Part shown: positions 31,384-44,529 of the stretch, one piece after another
Layout of the letters: the number at the start of each line of letters is the position of its first letter
How positions within the stretch are numbered: position 1 is the first letter of the stretch
NCBI GenBank assembly: GCA_002104905.1
Contig: MCFE01000215.1
Span: forward strand, 62,001 to 126,000
Direction of reading: 5' to 3'
DNA from: Basidiobolus meristosporus CBS 931.73
Lineage: Eukaryota > Basidiobolomycota > Basidiobolomycetes > Basidiobolales > Basidiobolaceae
Length of the DNA stretch: 64,000 bases
Notes under the pieces: generated by a model
What the model was told of the DNA's origin: nothing
What the model saw: only the letters and a program-made list of their open reading frames with translations
Databases searched by the model: none
Program-made: the position numbers and the translations under genes

Positions 31384-34300
31384 AATGTCCTCAACTCATC
31401 TGTTAAGCTGTTCCATTGATTAGTCATCTGAGATCTATCCAACTACTTAGCAGTTTCCAAGACATCAGCTGATTATTGAAGCAATTTCTCATTTATCTTA
31501 TGCACCTATGAACACCCCAACATATTCAATGAGTCCAGTCACTTGGTGCTTACTAATTCAACTTGATCAGAAAAGTATTGATAAAGTTTACTGAACCTTT
31601 TGGTTTAGTGAGTGTCTCAACGAAAACAAGATTGTGCCTCAGCAAAATTAAGAATTCAACAACTCTGGTTTAGTTTCCATCCAAGTCTAGTATATCTAGC
31701 ACTCCCAAGAAACCAAGCCTAGCCTACATAGCTAACCAAATCTGTTGCCTTTATAGCCCAGCTTGGCTATATACAAGACTATTATTAGACCAGAGCTTCT
31801 CTGGTAATATTTCTGTCACTCTTGACAATTGTAAGATTTTACGCTTAGTTGCTACTTAGGCACAGTTAACTCATTCAAGAGTTTATTACACTTTTATCTT
31901 GGAAACAACAAAGTGACCTTCTGAAGCCATTTCAACCAGGAGTACACTGGAAGCATTGGGAATCATATGTAGACCTTATAAGAATATTTATCCAGAAGCA
32001 GATCACCAATACCAACTTGACACATCCAGAGCTTTTGAGTAAGGAGTCTGTGATGTGATTTTAGTGGCAATACCTCAAATATAAAGCTGAATGCAGAGAT
32101 CTCTGCTGCTACTATATCCATTCTCTATTCTATCTTGCTAGGTGTGTAGAGAATACTGGCCATTGCTTCATCTTTTGAGAGTTTCCTATGGAGCAGATGT
32201 GTGGGGAGATCAGTAGACAAGTCAAGTTGCAGGTACTACCATATCCCAATCTCATCACAAAGATACATGGAATTCATTAAGGAAGACTTAGAAAATACTG
32301 AGGAGATATATGCACATGGCAACACCTATACCATGGCAATAAGAAGCTAAGCAGCCGCAATGCCTGGGTAATCAGTTAAGTAATGCAAAGTTGAGCTAGC
32401 AGCAACTGGCAACTAATTTACATTAGAAACACTCTACCAAAGTATGCAGGGTTTCTCTTGGTTGCAAGCCAGTTTCTACATCATTGAATATGAAATTTAC
32501 ACAAACAAGTGGCAGAGCGCACCTTTAAGGGGGACTAGAATCTGGCAGGGAGAAGGAATATATTGGCTCAATTCCAAAAAGCTCTTTTTGGATATTTGGG
32601 AGGAATTCATGGCATCAGTGACAGTAACCAGGCATATGTTTGCAAGATGCATATGTTACCAGCAATACAAGGTCTATGGTAACTTTTGAAGTACCATATT
32701 GAGCAGATACATAGGTAAGGTGATAGAAGTGTGCTAGTTGTAACAGGTGTGCATGTTTGTAGAGGTTAATAAGCAGGAGGCCATAGTTTATTTTTTGATT
32801 TGAGCTATTTGTGGCATACCCAAGGTAGTGGTGGGTAGGCAAATAAACAGGGGTGATTATACAATGGAATATATTAATTGCATATGGGGAGATACATAAT
32901 AGTAAATTGGTATGGTAGCATTATACAGAGCTAGCTGTAGGCCACCATACTGCTGTAATAATATCATCAGAGGCTTGCAATGAGGCCATCAAGATACTAT
33001 CAAGTTTTTTGCCATATATGGCAATGGGATGTACTAGCTGGTTAGATCCACTCAAATAGCTATAAAGTGCAGTAAGACTGCAATAATGCTATGCCACCCT
33101 TGGCCAAATACCACCCAAACACCATAGTGTATTTGAGCATTGGTTGGCAGTAAAATTGGCCAAACACTGTTGTGATCCCATCTTAAGACTACATAGAGTG
33201 TCATGCATTCTAAGCTACTAGTATAAGTAGTATTCAACAATGACAATGCAAGTACTGGATGCACTGGATATGTATTTGGACAAGTGGCCTTTATAAGCAT
33301 TTCTACCCAGAGTACATTGGAAGCATTGGGAGGCATACATTGACATTGTAGGAATAATTATGCCAATGCAGATCACCAATGACAACTTGATCATCTGCAG
33401 CTTTTATGCAAAGGGCTTGTGACATGATTTGCGTAGCTATACTGCAAGCACAAAGCCAAACATGCAGATCTCTGCAACTACTGCATTCATACTCTAATCC
33501 ATCTTGCTTAATGTGCAGTGAATATTGGACCTTATTTCACCTTTTTGGAGTCTCTTATGGATTGGATGTGTGTGCAGATAGGTAGACATGTCAACTGGCG
33601 ACTACTACCAGATCTCAATCTCATTACTAATGTGACCTTCAATTTTTTTATGCGTATGATGAGTTTGCACTTGGAGGACACCCTGGAAGAGTTGGAATAC
33701 ATTGGGGAGCAATGTGCACATGGAGACACCTATGCCATTGGCATTAAGAAGCTAAGCAGCCCCAATGCATGGTGGAATAGTTAAGTATTGCAAAGTTGGG
33801 TTGGACATAACAAGCAACTAGTTTTTATTGGGAAAACTTTGCCAAAGTATACTGGGCTTCAATTGGGTATAAGCTGATTCTACACTATTCAATATTGAAC
33901 TAATACAAACAAGAACCAGAGTGTACCTGGAAGTGGGAGTTAGATCTAGAAGGGAGAAGGGATATATTGGCCAAGTATGAGAAAGCTTTATGAGGATATT
34001 ACACAAGTGTTCATGGCAAAAGTGGTGGCAACCTAGCATACCTTTGCAAGATGAATATGTAACCAGCAATACAAGCTTTATAGCAACTTTGGAAGTACTA
34101 TGCTGAACAGATATATAGTTGAGGAGATAAAAGTGTGTCAATTGCAGCAGGTGTGTTCTTATGTTGGGGTTAGTAGGCAGGAGGCCATATTTGATTTGAT
34201 TTAAGCTATACATGACATACCCATGGTAGAGTGGGTAAGCAAATAAATTGGGATGATTCTGCAATGGTGTATATGAATGGTGTAAGGGGAAGTTGCTAAT

Positions 34301-35200
34301 GGAAGTACCATTTGGTAAATTGGTAAAGTAGCATTATACAAAATTGGCTGTAGGCTGCCATACTGCCATTTTAGTAACAATAGATGTCTGCAAGAGGGCC
34401 ATCAAGATACTATCAGTTGTTTTCCATATATTTTAATTGGATGTACTAGCTGGCTGGAACTGCACAAACAAGTATAGGCCAACATGGAACCATGTGTTGT
34501 GCATCAACATTTAACACTTAGCCAACTTCACTCCATTACAAAATCTAGTACTCTAACTGATTTTCCCTAACCCAAACATAACTAATCCCTGTTATGGTTT
34601 ATTTTATCACTTCTCAGAAGCTATTTTTAGCTGTCAAACCTGATCAATTTTTGAGTGGTCATTATGTCCTCAACTGATCTGCTAAGCCTTTCCAAAGGAT
34701 TAGTCATCTGATATCTATCCAACCACTTAGTAATTGTCAAGATATTAGCTGATTAATGATGCAATTTCTCATTTATCTCACGCACCTATCAACACCCCAA
34801 CAGATTTCATTTAGTCCAGTCTCTTGGCACTTACTAATTCTACCTGATTAGAAAAATATAAATAAAGATTACTGAACCTTTTGGTTTAATGTGTGTCACA
34901 ATAAAATTAAGATTGTGCCTCAGCAAAATTAAGAATTCAGCAATTCCATTCTGGTTTCCACCCAAGCCTAGCATATCTAGCATTCCCAAGAACATAAAGC
35001 CTAGCCTGTTTAGCAAACCAACCCTGTTGTATTTATATCCCAACTTAACTATATACAAAACCAATATTAGACCAGAACTTCTCTGCTGATATTTCTGTCG
35101 CCCTTGACAATTCTAAGATTCTGTGCTTAGTTGTCACATAGGCTCAATTAACTCATTCAAGAGTTTTATTACACTTTTCTCTTAGATACAACACCATGTA
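31384..35200. repeat. Unclassified old repeat: outer direct repeats around two tandem units
   Basis: Outer blocks 31384-31905 and 34664-35200 align as direct repeats (both start ATGTCCTCAACTSATCTG). Between them two diverged tandem units of about 1.1 kb, 31920-33045 and 33290-34460, align throughout and both end with GGATGTACTAGCTGG. The second unit keeps an 88-codon ORF (33518-33784, ending HLEDTLEELEYIGEQCAHG and onward); the first has the same stretch broken at about 32150-32370. The layout recalls an LTR element with an internally duplicated coding region, but no retroelement motif is visible and I do not recognise the protein. Confidence 0.5.
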
Positions 35201-36871
35201 AATACTATCAGAACCCTGTTGCAGGACCATTATAATGCCATTAAATTTACTTACCTATTTAGCAGTAGTCTCAGCTATACACCATCACAATCTCATCATA
35301 TGACTGTAATGAGGGTTAATGATTCCAAGCTGCAGGCATTATGCTGGCCTCATAATGAGATAATCATCAAGGTTGCCAGGCATGTACTTAGTCATAACAG
35401 TACTGATCATTGCAAGCTTATCACCAGGCTTGTAAGTTTTTGGCATTCCAGATTTGGCTAAGACCATACATTTTATATCAAATGCCATAGCTGTTGGGAA
35501 AGTGGGCTTGTTATCATTGATGGGTGATATTTCTGCTGAGTGAGAAACATGTTGGGTTGGGAGTTGGGTAATGGAGCTTTCAGGTGTGGTTTATGCATAT
35601 TTAATCTGGACCCAACCAACAAAGCTGAGGTTGTATTTAGATGTAAAAATTGGAATACATTCAGGTTTGCACATATAACATAAAAATGGGGTAGCATGTT
35701 GAACAAACTCTTTCAGGTGCAAATAGTGTATGTAAGTAATTTTAATAAGAGATTTTTAATTTAATGGCAAGAGATGTTGGCATGTAAACTTTTTGGATGT
35801 AAAAATAAGTATTGCTTTGATATTGGCAGATGTCTTTAATTTTGGCATGACAAAGATCAACATAACACTAAGGTTTAAACCCATGAATAGCAAGTAAAAT
35901 TGCTTGGCTATTATATTTAGCATATCTGTAAATAACTACAGGAGCATCAGAAACCAATTGCAGATTGTATAAAAGCAGTCAATGACTAAAAAACATAGAG
36001 AGCAAAGTAACAAGAATTGATACTAAACAATATAGTAAAATAATAATACACTAGCAATGCATAAGTAAGACAAGTAGTTATAATAAATAAAGTTTTAAAA
36101 AGTATATATCAATTACTCCAACTTGAACGTTTGAAAACTATTTGTTAATTACAACCAAATTTCACCATTCAAGAATATTTAATTAATATGAAGTCAAACC
36201 TGGTGTTTGAACTTGTTTTGTAATTCAAAATTAAATATCCAACATCAAAAATCAAACATCAGATATCAAATTTTAAACTTAAGTATCAAACATCAAATAT
36301 CATATATAATACTTAAAACTTTTTGAAAGTAACCTAAATATATAATACAAAAACACAACTCCTGTAATATATAGTATAATGTATATATTTTATATCATAG
36401 GTGTTTGGTTTATTAACTCTCTGATCTTTTTGGCATTGCATTTTTAATTATAACCCAATTCCTATCTAACATATTTTGTTCTTTAATAATATCAACATAT
36501 GGATCTCAAGATGAACAATACATTTGCATTAATTTTTTCCATATAACATCCTTTTTTCTTTAACCTCAAGATGTGTAGACAGACTGTTATTAAGTCTTTC
36601 CACAAAGTTTGTAAAAGCGCCAATATAACAGCCAAACACATCTTTTAAAAATGTTAAACTTCTTCCATGTCAATCCATTCTTCTACCTTCATCGGAATGT
36701 TTTTGCATATATCCAACTTTAATGTGCATTTAATTTCTAATATAGATATAAAACTGAACAATGGATACTTAGAACTGTCACATTTTGAATTATTAAACCT
36801 AATAGTAAAAACCTCCATTATTATTTTCTTGTCCTCTCTGTCTAAATTCACCCACTTACCATTCCTTTCTT
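35201..36871. other. AT-rich gene-free stretch
   Basis: No convincing ORF or known repeat. Around 36230-36310 there is a run of imperfect ATCAAACATCAAATATC-type short repeats. Composition is more AT-rich than the flanking transposons. Confidence 0.4.
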
Positions 36872-37660
36872 GTAGCTACTGCAAAAGCAAAGGACACACA
36901 CCAGACCATTACTTTGCAATGATATATAATCAGCAAAAAAAGCATGAATATTGAAATGCTACAACAACTGAAGATAGACTGTGCATATCTGTACTGAAAA
37001 TTGCCACAATCAGGGAATCTCAGATGTATATTAACACTGGAGGATCTCAACACTGTGCATACCAAAAAGAACATATACCCAGTATTAAGATAATCAAATT
37101 AGGATGGTCATGAGTGATTACAGAGCACTGGATGTATTTGGAGAGGGTACTATTCCAGCTAACCAAGGAAGCAGTGAAGGAAGCCACATACTTATCTTCA
37201 TGGAGGCACTCTATGTGCCAGATATAGCTAAGAACCTACAATCTGTAAGCAAGGTCACAGCACAAGAATTCAGTTTCAGTGCTGACAATGCTGGTTGCCA
37301 GATCACAAATCAAAATGACACCTGAATTACTTTGGGTTTCAAAATAAAATCTATACAAGTTGACTTATATTTGATTATATCTGCAAGCTAGCATGAATAT
37401 CTTAAATGAAGCAACACCAATGAACTGGCACAGGAGATTTGGACACACCAATTATGGTCAATTGTGCTTAATACTCAAAGATCAGCTAATATCTGCAGTA
37501 AAAACTGATCCCCAAGCAGATTTGGACATCAAGGAAGCCTGTGTATATGGGAAGTAAGCAACACAATTGATCAAGTGCTCTGGGCTAGTTTAAATTGAAC
37601 ATAAATTAAATCTAAATCAATCAGAATCATGTGGATATATGCAAAATATATTCACAGGTT
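36872..37660 (+). pseudogene. copia-5 remnant, gag end to pre-integrase
   Basis: A highly decayed plus-strand copia piece. The zinc knuckle CSYCKSKGHTPDHY has lost its last Cys. Protease flank and the region like VLYVPEIAKNLLSVSKA follow in 37104-37325, then the pre-integrase HRRFGHIN region near 37430. Many stops. Interrupted at 37680 by a foldback element. Confidence 0.75.
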
Positions 37661-37679
37661 TGATTATAGACTTATTTTG

Positions 37680-38383
37680 TTGGATGGTGCAACATCCAGC
37701 CATGAGTGCCAAATGATGCCAAAATGTGCCAGGGAGGCCAAGTGAGCCTATAGTTGGCCACAGAGTGTAAAGCATGCTCTTCATCTTCATGCAAAGCAGC
37801 TCCTGTGTTTCACCCATTGTGCTGGAGAAAATCCATTTTTGACATTTTTTTAGATCAATGTTGTGCAGGATGTGTAAGAGCACATCAGGATTGAAGACAT
37901 GCATCTGGTACTCAATACCTATGGCACTTTGAATCCAGCTCCTGTGGCTTTTGTCACCTCACAAGAATGCATGGCACTATATTGGTTCACTGGTAATATC
38001 TGGCACTATAAGTGCGTTATATAGGTTTTACTTAAGGGCTAATATTTAAATATGGTACCAGATAGAATCAGGGCACCAGGATAGTGCCAATCATTTTAAT
38101 GACAGGATACAAGCCACAAAAGCTAGATTCAGAGGGCCGTGAGAATGGAGAATCAGATGCATGTCTTCAATCCTGAAGTGTGCTTACACATCCTGCACAA
38201 CATTGATCCAAAAAAAGGGTCAATAAATAGATTTTGCCAGTACAATGCAGGAAGCACAGGGGCAGCTTTGCATGAAGATGAAAAGCTATGTTTCACACTC
38301 TGTGGCCAAGTTTAGGTCTAGTATACCCCACTAGTACACAATGCACTATTTTGCACTCATGGCTCAATGTGGCACTATCCAAT
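37680..38383. mobile_element. Foldback element 1 (long terminal inverted repeats)
   Basis: About 704 bp. The left arm (37680 to about 37940) and right arm (about 38130-38383) are inverted copies. For example GATCAATGTTGTGCAGGATG near 37853 returns inverted near 38190-38212. The ends read TTGGATGGTGCAACAT and, inverted, TTGGATAGTGCCACAT. No ORF. It interrupts copia-5 between pre-integrase and integrase sequence. The ends match the TIR beside the Harbinger transposase at 18453, so it is probably a non-autonomous dependent of that family. Confidence 0.7.
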
Positions 38384-38394
38384 GAAACCAGTTT

Positions 38395-38812
38395 AATGTA
38401 TTTAATCACTTTTATTGATGGCTAACAAAATACAAGTAGGTTTGGCTCAGCACAAGAAAAAAAGTGGCTCTGTCTTAGTTCTGGGAGCTTACAATCAGAG
38501 TGGAGCAAGAAATTGGCAAAAAAATCTAGTAAATAGGCTCTGTCAACTGTAGGGAATATACCTCTAAACACCTCATTGACTTCTGCATGATTTGTAAGGT
38601 AAAGCAAGAGACTTCTGTACCATGCTCTTCATATCCAAATGCAGTGGCAGAATGTGTAGACAGATAAATCACTGATATAGTAAGATCTGTGAGTCATGAC
38701 CAAAAATACTCCAGTGATTTTTTGCAGAATCAGTTACTGTAGCTGTATATGTCAAAATTGGAGCTATAGCTGAATCCTTGTAATCCTGCTCCACTTGAGG
38801 CATGGTACATAT
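38395..38812 (+). pseudogene. copia-5 remnant, integrase
   Basis: The continuation of copia-5 after foldback 1. It contains pieces matching the copia-2 integrase core, including TATTTAATCACTTTTATTGATG and the stretch before YSPQQNGVAE, all frameshifted. It breaks off at foldback 2. Confidence 0.65.
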
Positions 38813-38826
38813 ATCAGATGTATTGC

Positions 38827-39030
38827 ATTGAATGGTGCTACATTGAGCTACCTGTGCCAAATAATGCCATAGTGTGACAGCAAGGCATAGCATACCTATA
38901 TTAGGCCACAGAGTGTCAAAGATATCTTAACATCATCATGCAGAGTAGCCCTTGTGTTTCACCTTCTGTGCTGGATAAAATCTGTTTATGGCCTTTTTTT
39001 TGTATCAATGCTGTACAAACTGTGTTAGAG
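38827..39030. mobile_element. Foldback element 2, left arm only
   Basis: Starts TTGAATGGTGCTACATTGAGC and follows the left arm of foldback 1 for about 200 bp (GTGTTTCACCTTCTGTGCTGG). The right arm is absent. It stands at an internal deletion of copia-5, from integrase directly to RNase H. Confidence 0.6.
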
Positions 39031-39039
39031 TACAGAGGG

Positions 39040-39224
39040 CCTTATTAGATGCTTTTTAAAGCTATAGACTTTTGTCAAAAAGCACCTGTTATTTATTTCA
39101 AAAAAATGAAGGACCTATTTCAATGGCTGGAAACTTACCTTTTCATTCTAGAAGTATGCATATTGATATTAGACATCATTCCATATATAAGGCCATAGGG
39201 AATATCTTAGTTAACTTAGCTTAA
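39040..39224 (+). pseudogene. copia-5 remnant, RNase H end
   Basis: Matches the last part of copia RNase H (the TTTTTGTCAAAAAGCACC-like stretch and the terminal AACTTAGTTAACTTAG). Stops in all frames. It is followed directly by gag-region sequence of another copy. Confidence 0.6.
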
Positions 39225-39480
39225 CAAGAAGGAAGAAGATGACTCTTGAATCAGCAGTGAAAACCAGCAAAGGACATACCTAATACCAACTAATGGCAGG
39301 AGCAACCTTTCTTGGAGCTACTTCACAAGGAAAGGACTCACATCAGACCAGTGCCTCAGAAAGAGAGATTATCATCAGAAAAAGGATGATTAAAGAAACA
39401 CTGCAATAAGTCAAGATATACCATACATACTTGTACCAAAGGTGACCAAAAGAAAGTATACACAGTCATGAGACTTGTTT
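39225..39480 (+). pseudogene. copia-6 remnant, gag zinc-knuckle region
   Basis: A decayed plus-strand piece collinear with the copia-2 region around the zinc knuckle (AAAGGACTCACATCAGACCA near 39332). Interrupted by foldback 3. Confidence 0.6.
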
Positions 39481-39481
39481 G

Positions 39482-40183
39482 GTTGTATAATGCAACATTG
39501 AGCCATGGATGCTAAGTAGCGCCATAGTGTGCCAAAGAGGCATATCCAACCTATACTTTAGCAAACAATGTGAAACACAGTTCTGCATCTTCATGCAAAG
39601 TAGCCCTTGTGTTTAATCCATTATGCTGGCAAAAATCCACTTTTTAATCTGTTTCTTGGGATCAGTGCTTATGTCCATGTGTAAAAGCACCAAGGGTCTA
39701 AAGACATTCAACTGGTATTCAACACCCTTGGCACTCAGAATCTGACTGCTGGGGTTTATGCCATGTTGCAAATATGCTTGATACTATCTTGGTCCACTGG
39801 TACTATCTGGTGCTATATTTAAGCATTATACCTAAAGTTAGAACCATATAAAGCACTTATAGTGCCAGACAGTGCCTGTAATAACTAAGTGACATATTAC
39901 AAACCTCTGCAGCTAGATTCAGATTTCCATAGATATTGAGTACCAAATGCATGCTTACAGTTCTTCTGTGCTCAAGCACATCATGGACTGCATCAGTCTC
40001 AAAAAAAATGTTAACAAAAGGATTTTCTCCAGCACAGTAGACAAAACACAGGGGCTGCTGTACATAAAGATGTAAAACTATGCTTTAAACTCTGTTGCCA
40101 AGTACAGGTCAACTTTGCCTTTTTGGGACACTATGGCACTATTTGTAACTAATGGCTCAATGTAGTACTGTCCAACAGAGCAA
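39482..40183. mobile_element. Foldback element 3
   Basis: About 700 bp, same length and organisation as foldback 1. The left end reads TTGGTTGTATAATGCAACATTGAGCC and the right end closes with GGCTCAATGTAGTACTGTCCAA. The central part aligns with foldback 1 (CTGGTACTATCTGGTGCTATA). No ORF. It splits copia-6. Confidence 0.65.
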
Positions 40184-40186
40184 GTC

Positions 40187-43134
40187 TATGGTTTATCAAC
40201 TCTGGAGCATCTCAGTACTGGGCATTTAGAGAGAACCTTTCACCCAATTTCAGAGATCTGAAGTAAAAAGGCTTTCCTGGGTAGTAATAGAACACATGAC
40301 CAAGTTGTAGATGGTACTATCAAGGTAAATCTCAGAGTAGTAAAGGAAGCCTCATACCTACTTTTATAGAGGCTCTTTAAGTACCAGAAATAGCCAAGGA
40401 CCTATTATCTGTGAGCAAGGCCACAAAAGAAGGAGTCAGTTTTGTTTGACCATTCTGAATGAAGGATCACAAATCATCACTGTGAGCTTGTTGCTTAGGG
40501 TATTTAGATCACAACCCCACAGGCTTACTTATGTTGCATCAATACAGGAAGCAAATATTAGTAACTTAAGTGAACACCAATGCTTTGGCCCAGGAAATTG
40601 GCAAGCATCAATTTTGATTATTTGCACAAAATGATCAAGGATCAGTGAATTTCTGGAGTAACCTCATTCCCACAACTGGTTTAAAGCACTGAGAAGCCTG
40701 TATATATACTGTTGAAGAGCTGTGGGCCAATCAAACTCAGCAAAATTCTGATCTAATTTACTCAGTTTTGTGTGAACCTATGCTAAGAGTAAATTTACAC
40801 AGAGTGAGGTATTTGGTTATGTTGGAAGATACTTATGCAAGTTACATGTAGGTGTACATCATTGGAAGAAAGGAAAAAGCTCTCTAATCTCAAGGATATC
40901 AAAGCCATGGTGGAGAGAGAAACTGGCAACAAATATCAAGAAAAAACACTATGATAGAGGTAGAGACAACATATCAAAGCATTTGGGATAAAGTAAGAGA
41001 CATCTGTTCCATGTTCCTCACTCCAGAATAGAGAGTCAAAGGTGCAACAGGATTAGAAACTGGCACAGCAACCCCTGTGATCCATGAGCAGATATTATCC
41101 AATGATTCTGGGCAGAAACAGCTGCTACAGCGGTATATCTCAAAAGTAGGAGTTATAGCAGAGTACCTTGTGATTGTACTCTATTCTAGGCACTGCTTGA
41201 GCATAGATCAAGTGCAGAGCACCTATTTGTATTGGGATGCATAGCATATGCCAAGAGCCTGCCTAGAAATCAGTCAAGACTTGAACCAAAGAGTGTAAAG
41301 TGCATAGTTTGGGCTACTGCAACAAGAGTAAGGCATACAGTATCTACAATACCAGAGCAAAGAGGTTGATCAAATCAAAGATGAAGGGATGAATGAATGA
41401 TCACATTTCTCATAATACATCTCATCAGACAATGACAAGATGTGGACCCTAATTTCACCAATAGTCAGGATTGAACAAGAGTAAAACAGTGAGATTATTT
41501 CATTCCAGAGGACCCTGCCAAAGTGGCTCATCCTGAATTAGTGTTCAGGGACATTGAGAAGTGACTACTTTAGTACCGCAAGGCAGGAGATCCAAATGGA
41601 TCAAAAATAGCCAAAATTGCTATATCATTGAGGGTTCTAGCTTAGCCTCTGCCTTGTTGGTATACATTAATGAGCTCTAGTTTGTAAATGAGGCCCTTGA
41701 TAGCCCTTGGACAATTTTTTGGAGATATGCATTGACTAAGGGGTAGCAGGCCCTGATAAAAATTCATACATGGGACTTAGTCAGGTTGCCAATCAACCAG
41801 GAATTGCCTGGATCCAGAGAGGTGCTCAAGACAAGATACTAGGCTGATGGTATAATTGAGAGATATAAAGCAACACTTTTGGCCAAAGGATACTCTCAAA
41901 TAAATGCTCTGGACTATGCTAAGACCTTTGCACTAGCTGCCATATTTGATTCCAGTGGACTATTATTGGCTGTTGCAGCCAAACATAGGCTTTCTATGCA
42001 TCAAATGGATGAAAAAGCTGCATTTGCAAATGGATAAGTTGATGAGGATATGGATATGGATCAGCCAGATGGGTGGTTTGGCTAAGATAGCACCTATTTG
42101 ATCTACAAGCCTAAAAAGTTGCCATATGGTCTCAAACAATCATTAGGAGCCTGGAAATGCAAGACAGATTTTTTTATGGTTTCTTTGAGGCTCTAAAGAA
42201 GTCCTGCTAGCTATATTAATGACTATAAGCCAGGCAGAGCAATTGCAGCTCTAGGAGCTGTATATGTGGATCATCTTACTGAAGCCTCAAAAACCAAGAA
42301 CCTTTGGAAGAGACTAGGTCCAGCCTGTCTAAGTACTTCAAAATGTCCAATCTAAGAGAGCTCAGATACTATTTAATGGTAAGATTCATTACAGATGGAA
42401 TTACCCAATCCATCAGCCTAAGCAAGTCAAGTATATTCAAGATATACTCAAGAAGTACCCAAGGACAACAGTGACCAGTAGTCACCCAAACAGAGACAAT
42501 GCTTTACTTGATCAAAACTCAACCAAATGCCAGCCAGCATAATCAGAACTACGGATCTGAAAATACTGCAGTAGTTAAGTAGATTCTTGATACTTAAAAG
42601 GAACTACTAGTATTTGCGTAAGGTACACCTACAAAGACTAAGAATAGGATCTTGTGCAATATTCTGATGCAGACTGGGGGCAAAATTTAAAAAACAGAAG
42701 ATCCACCACATGATACACATTTCTTTACTGTAAAGCAGCAGTGTCATGGTACTCAAGTGAGCCTTGAACTATGGCACTTGCTGCCACAGAGGCAGAGTGT
42801 ATGGTGGCATTTGAAGCTACAGAAGAAGCAATGTAGCTACAAGGGCTTTCCAAATACTCAGGCTTATGTCTAAAAGCCCCCATTACAATATTTCAGCATA
42901 ATAAGCATATATAAAATTAGGTAGTAGTTCAACTTTTTATGCTCAAACTAAGCATATAGATAGTAGACATCATGTGATATGTGAGGCCACAGCAAATTGG
43001 TTAGTTAGCTAAGTTTACTGTCCTACAGATGAAATGATTGCGGACATATTTGGCAAACCATTGGCCAGAGATGAGCCTGAATATCTTAGATCACAATTGA
43101 CACTGATTAATATTGATATCTTGTTCAGTGTGAG
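40187..43134 (+). pseudogene. copia-6 remnant, protease to RNase H
   Basis: A long but heavily decayed plus-strand copia pol. Traces in order: protease (TCTGGAGCATCTCA near 40200), pre-integrase, integrase (40780-41370), linker, reverse transcriptase (41820-42330) and RNase H (42600-43110), ending with the family C-terminus before a purine-like tract at 43126-43134. The longest open pieces are about 60 codons. Substitutions are dispersed, so this is much older than copia-1. Confidence 0.75.
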
Positions 43135-43482
43135 TATTGTGAAACTTTATGATTCAACCTAAACACTCACCTAACTAAGTCATTTAAATCATCCCCAAGA
43201 AATCCTACAGGTTACTGGCCAAATTGCCTGTTGGGCTTTATTCCAACTTCTTTGCCAAAACATCATCTACCCAGAACACAACAATTCTCAAAGTGGTCCA
43301 AACAGTCCCTGACTTTGCACATATGCTCTTGGGACCTTCCTAGGTATATTCTACATGTTTGTCTCACCAAGACCATATAAATATACATGTACTACTTTGA
43401 TATTGAATATATCATTAGATGAAAACCACATACTTTACTTGTTCTCCAAATCACTTCTGGTATCTCCAAAGCTCTTACATCA
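43135..43482 (+). repeat. copia LTR between copia-6 and copia-7
   Basis: A 348-bp degenerate LTR (TATTGTGAAAC...CTTACATCA). It serves as 3' LTR of copia-6 and at the same time as 5' LTR of the short copia-7 remnant, the arrangement left by recombination between tandem copies. Confidence 0.7.
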
Positions 43483-43988
43483 GGAAGCTCCCTGGCCATC
43501 ACCATTGGCTACTCTGAGTATATTTAAGATGTACAGGATTTTTTGGGATACTGTGGTGTGGAGACTGGAAACAAGATCTGGAAGATGGGAGATTCACTGT
43601 GGGATGCACCTTTCTTCATCACCAAGGAGGATTCTCATGAGATTCAAGAAAACAACCAGCTGCAGTACTTTCCATCACCATGGCAGAGTATATGGCTGCC
43701 TGCAAGGCTATGAAAGAAGCAATTTGGTTAGGAAAATTCAGTAGACTTAGGTTCTTGTCAAAAAAGACCCTACCACTATATATTGAGATGCTCAAGGAAG
43801 TACCCAGTTGGTGGAAACCCAACTGTTCATGCTAGAACTGAACACACAGGTATTAGGCTTAGTTTCATCAACTGAGCCATGAAGAATAGCTTTGGTAACC
43901 TAGTTTACTCTCCAACCAACAAAAGGATTGTGGCTATATTCACCAAACCATTGGCCGGAGACCATACAAATATCTAGTCGGGTGGGAG
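43483..43988 (+). pseudogene. copia-7 remnant (internally deleted)
   Basis: A few bases of 5' internal sequence jump straight to RNase H (a stretch like YSDADW...RSTTGYTFLY, about 43535-43720, then MAACKAMKEAIW). The piece ends with GGGTGGGAG before the next LTR. Stops throughout. Confidence 0.65.
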
Positions 43989-44085
43989 TGTGAAAAACTT
44001 GGTAACCACACCCAAATACTCCCTCAACTTGGTCACATAGATCATAGTCTACATGTCACTGAGAATTCTGCCCAATGGCATGAAG
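43989..44085 (+). repeat. copia-7 3' LTR, truncated
   Basis: About 95 bp of LTR start (TGTGAAAAACTTGGTAA). Homology is lost where the GC-rich island begins. Confidence 0.55.
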
Positions 44086-44529
44086 CAGGGGAAACCACTG
44101 GCCAAAGTGGCCGCTCACTTTTGCTTACCTGTCCGTGGTCCATCCAAGAAAGCACCTTCGCACACACATGGACCACCAAACCCCTTGGACACCAGCACCC
44201 AAACAAAAAATGTGGGGTGCCACGGAAGGTGGTTTGCGAAGCGGCAGGCAACACGGAGATCTTGACGACTTATGTGTGGAGAGAAATACCCTAGCCACCC
44301 TGTTGACAAGGAAAGCCGAGGAACCCCGTCGCCAGCCACCTGTCACTGAAGGTTGACCGCGTCGGTAGGAAAACGGTGCGGAGGTATGTAGGAGGCGCGA
44401 CCGGTCGCCAGATATCCCGTGCCGTCCCTTACAGCAGTGCTCCCCAACGGGCCAGGCCCTCGGTTGCCAACCAAGATAAAGGTCAGTTCTTGCATACGGG
44501 TGAGCTCTTGAGCGAGTGGTGGTGGCGGA

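Noticed and set aside
36872-43134. Repeat-induced point mutation as the cause of copia decay
   Set aside because: The old copies show mixed substitutions and many indels by eye, not a clear excess of C-to-T changes. A quantitative test was not possible here.
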